This document shows positions 22,540-33,176 of a stretch of 64,000 nucleotides of DNA, piece after piece (the first letter of the stretch is position 1; each line of letters opens with the position of its first letter). Source of the DNA: Ailanthus altissimus. Taxonomy: Eukaryota > Streptophyta > Magnoliopsida > Sapindales > Simaroubaceae. The notes beneath the pieces are model-generated. The model was not told the origin of the DNA and ran no database searches. It worked only from the letters and a program-made list of their open reading frames with translations. The DNA is taken from positions 10,413,001-10,477,000 of the forward strand of contig OX327697.1 of NCBI GenBank assembly GCA_946807835.1, in the 5' to 3' direction. Position numbers and translations under genes: made by a program.

Positions 22540-25300
22540 TTCTCAATTTGATTTTGTATTGCATATTGTATTGGTAATGTGTTTGAGGTTAAGATTGGTG
22601 TAGTGTGTATATGTGATCTGGTATTGGTGTAAGAATTTTAATGTTATTCTTGGGAAGTTATAGGAATGTCTTGAAGAATGTGATTATCTAAATCAGTATT
22701 AGGTTTATAAATGGAGTTGGATGAGCATGTATGCTCACATATAAGAATGCTTTTAGAAGTTGTATCAGCAAAATAAGGTGTATGTGTTTGAGGTGGGTAA
22801 GAAACAACAATATTTTGAAATGGTTTTGTAGTGTCTGACTCAATATTGATTGTGGTTAAAGATTGAAAATTTGTATCATTTGTAAAAGAAAATTCAAGTT
22901 CATCAAAGTTCACATGTTTAGAAATAAAAGTTTTGCTTTTAGCATTCATACAATTGTACCTATTACGTTGAAAACTATATCACATAAAAACACACTTCTC
23001 ACTATAAAGTTCTAATTTATGTTTTTGATAAGGTCTTACATGGGGATAATAAGAATAACCAAAAACCTTCATAAAAGAGTAATCTGGCTTGGTTTCGAAA
23101 AGAAGTTCAAATAGTAAAGTATAATTCAAAAGTGAAAGAGGCATTTTGTTTATAAGGAATGTACCTATAGAAAAGGCTTCCCACTAGAAGTTTAAGAGCA
23201 TATTGGTTTGAGCTAAGAGACTCAAGCCTGTATCTAAAATATGTCTATGCTTTCTTTCAATCCTTCCATTTTGATGATGTATATAAAGGCAAGAAAACTT
23301 ATGTTTTATGCCTTGTTTATCAAGTATCTTGGTTAGAGATTTGAATTCACCCTTAAAGTCTAATTGAATCACTCATATTTTCTTATCTAGAAGTCTTTTT
23401 GTATGGTACTAGATATGATTGAAAACATCTATGACTTGTGACTTAAGCACTAAAGGTTAGACCTACACAAATTTAGTATAATCATTAAGAAAACTAATAT
23501 AGTATTTAAACTATCTCCTGAGGCTAATAAAGCAGGTCGTCATAAATCTGTATGAATTAATTCTACAGCAGACTTTGTTTTTGTTGTAGATAAGTCAAAA
23601 TAATGAAGTTGATTCTTCCCTAATTAGAAAGCTTTACATAAATTTAAAAATGACCTTTTATTGAACTTTCATATTAACATTACAAGAAGATGCAATCTTC
23701 CTTAGTACTGTCAAGTTTGGATGACCAAACCTATTGTGCAATACTTTAGCTGATGCATTTTTTATAGTTCCAGTACAAAGTTAAAATGATAGAACATTAT
23801 TATTGGAAACTCTAATCTTGATCATAAGGTTTGTATGTACAAAAGGTTGTGGATTGCAACTAGTTTGATTTATTTTACATTGTGCAAAAAGAGACAAGAC
23901 TACAGCAATAACTACAGTATTAAGATTTGTAAAAGGTTTGGTGTTACTAAGACCAGAAGTTTATTGCTGATACAATCTCTCCCCTTTGTATCCTTGATAA
24001 CACAAGTGTTACTTTTGAATTCAACACTCAAATTATTATAAAGAGTAAGTTTAGATATGTTAATTAAACTTTTTGTCATGTGAGCGATATACAGAACGTT
24101 ATTAAGAGTTAAAGATTATTTTCTGCCAAATGAATGCAAAATGCAAGTACTGATGTGCATAATTTTCACTGCATAACTATTTCCAACTAATATGTGTTTA
24201 TTACTTATAAATTCTAATTTGGATTCCATGTTGCTTGTGTTGTTAGAGACATGGTGTATAACATCACTGTCCAAATACTATGCCTAATCTTCATTGGCAT
24301 CTTGATCTGGTCCTAGTGCAGCAACTTAGGCTTCAACTTGTTTATTGTTGTTGTTCTGATCTAGTGGCTCAATTTTTTCATTAAAACAACTCCATCACTT
24401 AATGCCCTATGGCCTATCTTGAAGCAGATTTGACAAACAATCTTGGACTTTCTTTTGCCTTGAAAGCCTTGCTTGCTTTTGTTTTTGTTGTTATTATTCT
24501 GATTGCCACTGTTTGTTTCTTTATTGAAGGCTGAACCACCTTATCCAGTGTAGCCACCATTGTACTTTTACTTAAAGGCTGATTGAGCCAAATGAGTACT
24601 GCAAAAACCTCCATTAACAAAATTTGTCAACTTTATCCTACTTTCTTAACTAATGAGTATGGTATATATCTCAACCAATCTAATTTATTAGCTTGCGCTA
24701 AAACTAGAACAACAGCCGAGTTATATTTTGACCATAAACTAGTAAGTAAGTAGGTAATCAAATCTTGATCTTATACTGGCTTTCCTACCATAGCCATATT
24801 ATCAATTATACTTTTTAGCTTAACATAGTATTCATTAATTGACATTGATCCTTTTTTTAGAGTTTGTAGTTATACTATAAACTGAGCAAGTCTTGCTAAA
24901 GACTGATTACCAGATCCAAACTTCAATAGAAGTTTTGCAATAGATCACTAAACTAAAAACAGTCTCAGTCATTGAAGAAAAAAGCTAGCTAAAAAGCAAG
25001 GCATCTTGCTTCTTTAAAATCTAACATTTTAAATTGATTTCTGGTATTTGTTTAGCATTAGATCTTCCATGAACAACAAATCGTTTTGGACAAACGATGA
25101 GAAGATCTTTTAATTCATTGCCTTTAGCAGAATCTAAGATTTGAGACTTCCAAATCAAGAAGCTATTGTGATCTAACTAGATTGAAGTCAAAAAATTGAA
25201 AGAACTGGATTGTCCAATATCTAAATTATTCAGATTTGGCTTATATAGTCTCCCAGGAAGACTCTAGAATTGCAAAGAAACCAAATTAAAAACTAATTAA
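22540..25300 (-). pseudogene. Copia gag-protease-integrase remnant, 3' half missing
   Basis: Minus-strand order from 25200 downward: Copia gag (24640-25230, including SINEYYVKLKSIIDN near 24840); the pre-knuckle and knuckle region at 24414-24620; decayed protease and GAG-pre-integrase (about 23650-24300); integrase with a catalytic-core piece at 23184-23372 (LDFKGEFKSL, then HHQNGRIERKHRHILD, matching the family HTPQQNG..ERKHRHI segment); and the post-integrase hinge 22644-22949 (FISKHVNFDE, PYFAD). Reverse transcriptase and RNase H are absent; the remnant stops at about 22540 against the preceding LTR block. Frame breaks are common. The 5' LTR was not resolved. Confidence 0.75.
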
Positions 25301-25784
25301 CAAAGTTAGTTATAATATTGATTTTGGTGGGAAAGATAGATAAGACTCTAACAAATTTTGTTATGTTGGGCCTTACGCTTAATCTATGTCATCACTTTTT
25401 CTCCACATCAGCATATGTTTCTCTTTGGTTTTCTTTAATCCATCAAAAATTCAAGAAATGGATAAATGACTAGCAAATTAACAATAGTAAGCTAACATTT
25501 ATAATAAAATATAAAAATAATAACAATTTTGAGAGAGAAAAATAAAATGTATTGACCTCTTACACTCGAGTAAACAAAGAAAAGGATCATAATAAGAGAT
25601 GTTGATGAAATAGCAACTTTATGGTGATTAGATTGTAGTTCGACGATGATTGAACAACGATAAAATCTAATTGAGAGATGTGAGTGATAAGAGAAAAGAG
25701 AGAAAATATTTTAGATGGAAATTGGATAAGAGCATAAAATGAGACTTGTCTTAAAAAATTTCAAATTTCATAAAGGTATTTTAA

Positions 25785-26540
25785 TGTGAGAACATTGATT
25801 AAAAATTATTGGAATATGATTTGGGGATCAAGCCAAGCGCGTAGGGTGCGCACAGATCGAAGACGGACGTGAAAGGAGGCAAAAAATAAAGAATGGTGCA
25901 CCAAGCGCCAGCGCCGCAGCGACCAGGCATAGGCGCTGCAGCACAAATTCCAGTATGTTAGCGCCGCAGTGCTCGGCAGAAAGCGCGCCAGCGCTAGAGC
26001 GATGAGATCCCAGCGCTGCAGCGCTGGATGCGGGCACAGTATCCCGAAATTAGGAAACTTCCTAATTTCGTCTCCCACTTGTTTTAGGACTCCCTAATAC
26101 GACTCCCACACGTATAGGGAAAACCTAGGACGTCCCAAGGCTTATATAAAGGCTATTAATTGGCTTGTAAACACATCTTGACAATCTTTGTGATCAAGTT
26201 AGTGAGATCTTTGTGATCTTAGAGAGATCTTGGTGATCAACAATAATCTTAGTGATTATTCTTAGTGGTTCTTTGTGAGAGAAAATCCCTAGAGAGCAAG
26301 AGAGAGTTTTCTTTGTGATCTTTCTTGTAATAGGCATACTTTGTGGTTGCCTTGTAATTCATAATAAGAGAAGAGTGTGATCTTGATCCGTCGTAGACGT
26401 AGGCAAGTTGCCGAACCACATAATTCTTTGTGTGTTCTTCTTCTACCACTTTCTCTCTTTTATTTCTTAATAACTTGTTCTGCATTATTATATTACTTAG
26501 GTGAATTATTTAGCTTTGTTTATGTGCTTCCACTTCAACA
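25785..26540 (+). repeat. Copia 5' LTR (756 bp)
   Basis: It begins TGTGAGAACATTG and ends CTTCAACA. It contains a CpG-rich 'cagcgc' block (25900-26035), a 12-bp perfect inverted repeat around 26045-26070 (CGAAATTAGGAA / TTCCTAATTTCG), a TATATAAA box at 26143-26150, and downstream of it a run of near-repeats of 'ctttgtgatc' (26185-26275) in the presumed leader. Confidence 0.95.
26143..26150 (+). promoter_or_regulatory. LTR TATA box
   Basis: TATATAAA in GGCTTATATAAAGGCTAT, preserved in both LTRs, placed between the CpG-rich U3 segment and the repeat-rich leader. Confidence 0.7.
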
Positions 26541-26543
26541 AAC

Positions 26544-26555
26544 TGGTATCAGAGC
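26544..26555 (+). other. Primer binding site, initiator tRNA-Met type
   Basis: TGGTATCAGAGC, the standard plant Copia primer site, 3 bp after the 5' LTR. Confidence 0.93.
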
Positions 26556-26572
26556 TTTGGTTCTAATCAGAC

Positions 26573-29500
26573 ATAGCAACACCCAAGTATAAGGTAGAGA
26601 AATGCAATGGTACGAATGACTTCAATCTGTGGAAGATGAAGGTTAAGGCGTTGTTGGTGAGCCAAAGACTTGGTTCGGCATTAGAGGAGACTGCAGCTCC
26701 ATCTAGTGATGAAGAGAAGACGCTAGAGTCATCTAGAGCAGAAACAGAAAGGAGGGACATTCAAGAAAGAGCTCATAGCACAATCGTTCTGTTATTGAGC
26801 GATGAAGTACTAAGGGAAGTAGCAGGTGAGACGACGGCAATAGATCTTTGGAAGAAGCTTGACTCTCTTTATATGAGGAAATCGTTGGCCAACAGACTAC
26901 ATATAAAGAATAAGCTGTATCAGCTGTCCATGTCAGAGGGGACGCCGATGAAAGATCATATAGATGCCTTCAATAAGATCATCCTTGATCTTGAGTCTAT
27001 CAACTTCAAGATAGAAGATAAAGATAGAGTAATTATCTTGCTAAGTTCACTCTCCAAGAGCTATGAGAGTTTTGTTGATACGCTACTCTACGGCAGAGAG
27101 AGTTTAACGATGAGTGATGTGAAATCATCATTAAACTCAAAGTTATTAGAAAAGTAGACTGAGGGCAATGCAGAAAGTTTATCTATAAGAGGAAGGCCCT
27201 CATATAGAGATAAGAAGAAAAAATGCTCAAGGTCAAAGTCTAGGACTTCTAGGAAGTGCTATTGCTGTAAGAAAGAGGGGCACTTCATAAAGGACTGTCC
27301 TGAGAAGAAAGCACAGGATAAGAAGAAAGCGGATGCTGCGCTTGCCTATGATGATAGCTATGATAGCGCAGAGACACTCGTCGCTACTGATGGTATAAAT
27401 ACTGAACAATGGGTTTTAGATTCTGGTTGTACTTTTCACATGTGCCGGCATAAGTCTTGGTTTACAAATTTTCAGCCTATTAATGGTGGTAAAATCTTAA
27501 TGGGTAATGACATTGCGTGTCAGATGATGGAAATTGGTAGTGTTAAACTTAGGCTACATGATGGGCGAGTGAGAGAGTTGACAGATGTTAAGTATGTTCC
27601 TGACTTGAAGAGAAACGTGATCTCACTAGGGACTTTAGATCAGAATGGATGTTCCATCAGGATCAACGGAGGGATTTTAAGAATTTTGAGAGGTTCTATG
27701 GTGGTGATGAGAGGAGAGAAGCACAAAGGTGTTTATGTGCTTAAGGGTGAAGTCGTGAGTGGTTCTGCACTATTCTCTATAGATGATGAGAGTATGTAAA
27801 CTAAGTTATGGCATCTTAGACTGGCACACCTAGGCGAAAGAAACCTAAAGGAGTTATATAGTCAAAAGGCCTTTGGAGAGGATAAGTTCCAGCCCTTTGA
27901 GTTTTGTGAGCATTGTGTGCTAGGGAAAGCACATAGAGTGAGGTTCAGTACCGGTGAGCACAAGACTAAGGGGACTCTTGACTACATACACTTGGATCTT
28001 TGGGGACCAGCTCAGACAGCTACTCGTGGTAGTGCTAGATATTTTCTCAGCTTGATTGATGACTATTCGAGGAAGCTGTGGGTCTATGTGTTGAAGAGCA
28101 AGGATCAAGCCTTTTATATTCAAGACTTGGAAGGTTCTTATTGAAAATCAGACTGGTAAAAGGGTAAAGAGGCTTAGGACTGACAACGGCCTCGAGTTTT
28201 GCAATAGAGAGTTTGATGGGTTTTGTGCCAAGCATGGGATTGCAAGGCATAGAATAGTAAGATCAACACCGCAGCAGAATGGGGTAGCTGAGAGGATGAA
28301 CAAGACCCTACTTGAAAGGGTTAGATGCATGCTTACCAATGCGAAGATGTCCAAGACATTCTGGGGAGAAGCTGTAGTGACTGCTGCTTACTTGATAAAC
28401 AGAAGTTCCTCCTCAGCAATTGACTTCAAGATGCCAGAAGAGAAATGGTCTGGCAATCTTCCAAAGTATGACCATCTTAGAATATTTGGTTGCCCTGCCT
28501 TTGTACATGTTAAAGAGGGGAAGTTGGAACCTAGAGCTATCAAAGGGGTATTCATAGGATATCCTGAAGGAGTAAAAGGATACAAGGTGTGGTGTAAAGA
28601 CTTAACACTACCAAGGAGTATCATAAGCCGTGATGTGACGTTCGATGAGATGACGATGCTGAAAACCTCCCAAGTAAATGAGAAAGAAGAATCTGTGATC
28701 AAAGAAAACTCAGCACTCGAGTCAATAGAAGTTGAAGTAGCGCTTGAAAATCGATCTGATATGCCCTCAGATCAACACTTCAACAAGGAAATCCTTGAAG
28801 ATGAACCAAGAACACCGGCGAGTTTCTCCAAGTCCACCCAAAAGAAGACTAGAACTCTTGAGTTGGAACTTGAAGAGTACCAGCTTGCTAGAGACAGAAT
28901 AAGGAGAATGATTAACCCACCAGTCAGGAATGTTCAAGCATACTTAGTTGCTCATGCTTTCAATTCTGCTTACACTCTTGAGTATGAGGAGCCTAGGACA
29001 TATAGTGAGGCTATGAAGAGTGAAAACAAGAAAGAATAGCAGCAGGCCATGAAAGAAGAAATTTGTTCTCTTAGGAAGAACAATACCTGGAAGTTGGTGG
29101 AGAGACCTCAAAAGAAGCTAGTCGGGTGCAAATAGGTGTATAAGGTGAAGAAGGGGATACCGAGGATTGAGCCTACGAGATTTAAGGCTAGGTTAGTAGC
29201 ACAAGGTTTTACTCAGAGAGAGGGAGTCGATTTTCATGAGATATTCTCTCCAGTTGTCAAGCACACATCTATTAGGATTTTGTTAGCTATGTGTGCAAAC
29301 GTTGATTTACATCTAGAGCAGATAGATGTAAATACAGCTTTTCTACATGGAGAGCTTGAAGAAACAATATACATGGCACAGCCGCAAGGGTTCGAGGAGC
29401 CCGGTAAAGAAGATCATGCTTGTTTGCTAAAGAAGTCATTATACGGGTTAAAGCAATCACCTAGACAGTGGTATAGGAGATTTGATGAGTTTATAATGGC

Positions 29501-30554
29501 TTGTGGCTTTAGTAGGAGCAAGTATGATAGATGCGTGTACTTCAAGAACATGAGCTGTGGGATGATGTATTTGCTTTTATACGTCGATGATATGTTGATC
29601 GCATGCAAGAATATGAAAGAAATACAAAAGCTCAAGAAGTAATTAAGTGGCGAGTTTGAAATGAAGGATTTGAGAGCAACGAAGAGAATTTTGGGTATGG
29701 ACATTGTGAGGGAAAGAAGAGATGTTTTCTTCTTGTCCCAACAGTGATATATAGTCAAAATTCTGGAGAAGTTTGGTATGTCAAACGCGAAGGCTGTCTC
29801 TACTCCTTTGGCCATGCATTTTAGACTGTCAGCAGCACAGTTGCCGACATCCGAGGATGAGAAAATGCAGATAAGCAAAGTACCGTATGCAAGCGTTGTG
29901 GGGAGCATCATGTATGCAATGGTTTGCACAAGACCAGACATAGCACAAGCTGTGAGTGTGGTGAGTAGATACATGGTGAATCCGGGTAAAGATCACTGGC
30001 TTGCAGTAAAGTGGATTCTGAGATATCTCAAGGGAACGTCGAATCACGGGTTGGTGTATAAGAGGGACGAGGACAACAATGAAATGGTAAGAGGGTACGT
30101 AGACTCAGATTATGCAGGTGATCTTGACAAAAGAAGATCGTTAACGGGCTACGTATTCACAGTGTTTGGGTGTAGTGTATGTTGGAGATCAGTTCTACAA
30201 TATGTGGTTGCACTTTCTACCACATAGGCAGAGTACATAGCTGTTAGTGAAGCTATAAAGGAGACCGTATGGTTAAAAGGCATATGCGCGGAGATATTGG
30301 CTCGTAAAGATGTAAACACCGGTGTATACTGTAACAGCCAGAGTGCCATACACCTAAACAAGCATCAAGTGTTCCACGAGAGGTCGAAACACATTGATGT
30401 GAGGCTCTATTACATTCGTGAGATTGTCCAAAGTGGTGAAGTTAGTCTGACAAAGATAGCGTCATCTAAAAACCCTGTTGATATGTTGACTAAGCCACTG
30501 CCCTCGGTTAAGTTCGTCCTATACAAGGACTTAACCGGAGTCACTACTTTGTGA
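26573..30554 (+). pseudogene. Copia gag-pol polyprotein, disabled
   Basis: Domains in order: gag of UBN2 type (NDFNLWKMKVKALLVSQ, start codon now ATA at 26573); zinc knuckle CYCCKKEGHFIKDC near 27260; protease with DSG (WVLDSGCTFHMC, 27414-27449); GAG-pre-integrase (LWHLRLAHLGERNLKEL, CEHCVLGK); integrase with D, D, E in LDLWGP, RTDNGLEF and VAERMNKTLLE; reverse transcriptase with LLYVDDM near 29580; RNase H with DSDYAGD and NSQSAIHLNK. In-frame stops: 27155 TAG, 27797 TAA, 29037 TAG, 29133 TAG, 29640 TAA, 29745 TGA, 30225 TAG. A frameshift lies at about 28110-28125 in integrase. Most stops fit C-to-T or G-to-A change of Trp, Gln or Arg codons. Ends at 30554. Intact relatives encode particle, replication and integration functions. 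Confidence 0.95.
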
Positions 30555-30611
30555 GGGTGGCCGAAGATGCGAAAATGAGAGATCGATTTACTTTGTGAAT
30601 GATTTTGAATC

Positions 30612-30623
30612 AAGGAGGGAATT
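30612..30623 (+). other. Polypurine tract
   Basis: AAGGAGGGAATT immediately precedes the 3' LTR, as expected for the plus-strand primer of an LTR element. Confidence 0.8.
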
Positions 30624-31393
30624 TGTGAGAATATTGATTATAAATCATTGGAATATGATTTGGGGATCAAACCAAGTGCGTAGGGTGCGCACGGATCGAA
30701 GACGAACGTGAAAGGAGGTGAAAAACGAAGAAGGGCGCACCAGGCGCCAGAGCTGCAACAACCAGGCATGGGCGCTGCAGCGCAAATTCCAGTATGTTAG
30801 CGTCGCGGCGCCAAGAAGCCAGCGCCACAGCGCTCAACAGAAAGCGCGCCAGCGCTGGAGCGACGAGATCCCAGCGCTGGATGCAGGAACAGTATCCCGA
30901 AATTAGGAAACTTCCTAATTTCGTCTCCTACTTGTTTTAGGACTCCCTAATACGACTCCCACACGTATAGGGAAAATCTAGGACGTCCCAAGGCTTATAT
31001 AAAGGCTATCAATTGGCTTGTAAACACATCTTGACAATCTTTGTGATCAAGTTAGTGAGATCTTTGTGATCTTAGAGAGATCTTGGTAATCAACAATAAT
31101 TTTAGTGATTATTCTGAATGATTCTTTGTAAGAGAAAATCCCTAGAGAGTAAGAGAGAGTTTTCTTTGTGATCTTTCTTGTAATAGGCATACTTTGTGGT
31201 TGCCTTGTGATTCATAATTAGAGAAGAGTGTGATCTTGATCCGCCGTGGACGTAGGCAAGTTGCCGAACTACGTAATTTTTTGTGTGTTTTTCTTCTACC
31301 CCTTTCTCTCTTTTATTTCTTAATAACTTGTTCTACATTATTATATTACTTGAATGAATTATTTAACTTTATTTATATGCTTCTACTTCAACA
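30624..31393 (+). repeat. Copia 3' LTR (770 bp)
   Basis: It begins TGTGAGAATATTG and ends CTTCAACA. It is collinear with the 5' LTR, with many transitions and two indels in the CpG-rich block (an extra gcgccaagaagccagc-type segment here; an extra 8 bp near 26017 in the 5' LTR). TATATAAA box at 30996-31003; inverted repeat at 30898-30923. Confidence 0.95.
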
Positions 31394-33020
31394 TTTAAAA
31401 ATTACAAAAATTTATTAAATCTCAACAAAAATTCATTAAATCTAAAGTCTACCTATAAAGACACATAAAATGTTAATTGAGAAAAGCACTTTTTAAATGC
31501 TTTATCTAAAATGCACATTTAGTGCTTCTTACATTTTAAAAAAAATTTTAAAATTTTTTACCAAATATTCTAATAAAGTACTTTTTATCTTAAAAAATAC
31601 TTTTACTATGCTAAAAAGCACTACTACTCTGACCCATAGTTCTTTCACATGAGCAATTAGCTAAGGTTTTTACCGATTCCCTTTTGCTACACATCCTTTC
31701 TACCATCTATTTTCGAAGTTGGGTTGTGCAAGTCCTTCACACACTATCTTAAGAGAGGTGTATTGGAGATACGAGATATTCAGTATCAGCTTATTGATTT
31801 ACCATCTTCCTGTATCATATCAGCTTATTGACTTACCATAGTACCATAATACTTTGCTTGTTTTAAGATTTTATTTTATTACTATTGACTTCTACAACTC
31901 ATTTTACAACTCTTTTTCTTTTGTTTGATTTTCTCTCCACGCCTGTAATTATTATTTATAAAATCATGTCCTATTACCTCTAAAAGAAAATAGGAAGAAG
32001 CTTTTCTTCATTCTTGTCAATTAGTTTGGGACTTTAACTTAACATAACCAAGGGCCTACATGTAGTTTACTCCTTTGGGACTTTTCTTCATATTTTCATG
32101 TGGATTTGAATAATTACGAATTAAATTAAGCTATCCCGTGAGCAAAAGCAAGAATATGCACTCGTATTATTCTTCGGCTGAATTTTACTTCGGGCTTAGC
32201 TTTTATATAATTTCTCTTGAAGACTCGTGATTGTCAAATAAACACTTCTCATAATTATCTTTATCTTTCTGTAACTTTATGAAAAATTAGTCAAGTCCAA
32301 AGTTTTTTTTTTTTATAATCTTTTTCTTAATTGTCAATTAGTTATTCTTAATTTATTTTTATTTTAATCTCTAAGGGTCTATTTTGTTTTAAATTTGATT
32401 TTAAAATTAAATCCATGTTACTAATAAGATGTGATTTATCTTTAATATTAACATTAAATTTTTTATTAATAATTTTAAATTTTAAATTGAGTGATAAATT
32501 AATAAGATATTTCACTCATGCATCCAAACAAAAAAGAAAGTAAGGAAATTGTATACCGACAAGAAAAGAGACAAAAGAGAAAAAGAAAGTAAACAAATAG
32601 GACGTGGATACAAATATTCTTACGGACTTATTTAACTTGAATGTCAGCTATAATCTATAACGGCTACTAAGCTGATAATATTAATTCTATACATGATATT
32701 AGCAGAATTGCATGTCAATAGTATTCTCACGGAAACATGATTTTTCACTATACATTTTCCGGTTCAACAATTTGCTAAAATTTCATGTGATACAATTTAC
32801 AAAGTTGCCATCCCAATGCAGTCCTCACACTTTCCCGGACTTCTCTTTTCTATCTTTTTGTGCCATTACCATAACAACACCTTTTCTTGCTAAATTATAT
32901 ACTACATTTCTATTGGTTGATTCAGGGACTACCCTAAAAGGCGTCTTCTTAATTTACTTTTTACCTATTCTCACTTAATTTATTCCCCATAAAAGCCAAT
33001 TGTTCTCAAAGCACTGAAAC
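31394..33020. other. Non-coding spacer upstream of the PDLP gene
   Basis: AT-rich sequence with no coding motif. 31475-31630 is a low-complexity block bounded by 'aaaagcact' motifs, possibly an eroded small MITE. The frame at 32712-32978 has no recognisable domain. This stretch presumably includes the promoter region of the downstream gene. Confidence 0.4.
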
Positions 33021-33069
33021 CATAGCCACAGCCACAGCCACAGCCACAGCCACAGCCATAGCCATAGCT
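33021..33069 (+). repeat. CCACAG hexanucleotide microsatellite
   Basis: About eight CCA(C/T)AG units, 108-156 bp upstream of the PDLP start codon, so in its proximal promoter or leader. Confidence 0.95.
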
Positions 33070-33076
33070 ACCCTCT

Positions 33077-33085
33077 TATATTAAG
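33077..33085 (+). promoter_or_regulatory. Candidate TATA box of the PDLP gene
   Basis: TTATATTAA in CCCTCTTATATTAAGC, about 92 bp before the start codon, would give a leader near 60 nt. A second candidate, TTTATAAG at 33134, is closer. Weak positional evidence only. Confidence 0.3.
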
Positions 33086-33176
33086 CTCACGTTAATATAT
33101 TCTTTAACGAAACCCTATTCATTAATTCATCATTTATAAGAGAAGAGTTGAATTTATCAACTTCAGTTCTCTAAGC

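Larger units (their letters stand above)
25785..31393 (+). mobile_element. Full-length Copia retrotransposon, TTTAA target duplication
   Basis: The 5609-bp element has LTRs at 25785-26540 and 30624-31393, a primer site at 26544, a purine tract just before the 3' LTR, one gag-pol coding region in Copia domain order (integrase before reverse transcriptase), and identical 5-bp flanks TTTAA (25780-25784 and 31394-31398). It is the youngest-looking element here, yet its polyprotein carries several stops, one frameshift and no ATG at the expected start, so it cannot be autonomous as it stands. Confidence 0.97.

Noticed and set aside
25806..26078. Two overlapping minus-strand frames, 69-90 codons
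   Set aside because: They lie in the CpG-rich part of the Copia LTR; absence of stops there is a composition effect.
29414..29974. 186-codon minus-strand frame opposite reverse transcriptase
   Set aside because: It is the antisense shadow of the Copia RT/RNase H region, which has a clear YVDD and RNase H motifs on the plus strand.
33021..33069. CRISPR-like or other regularly spaced array
   Set aside because: Units are a contiguous CCACAG microsatellite without spacers; the organism is a plant.
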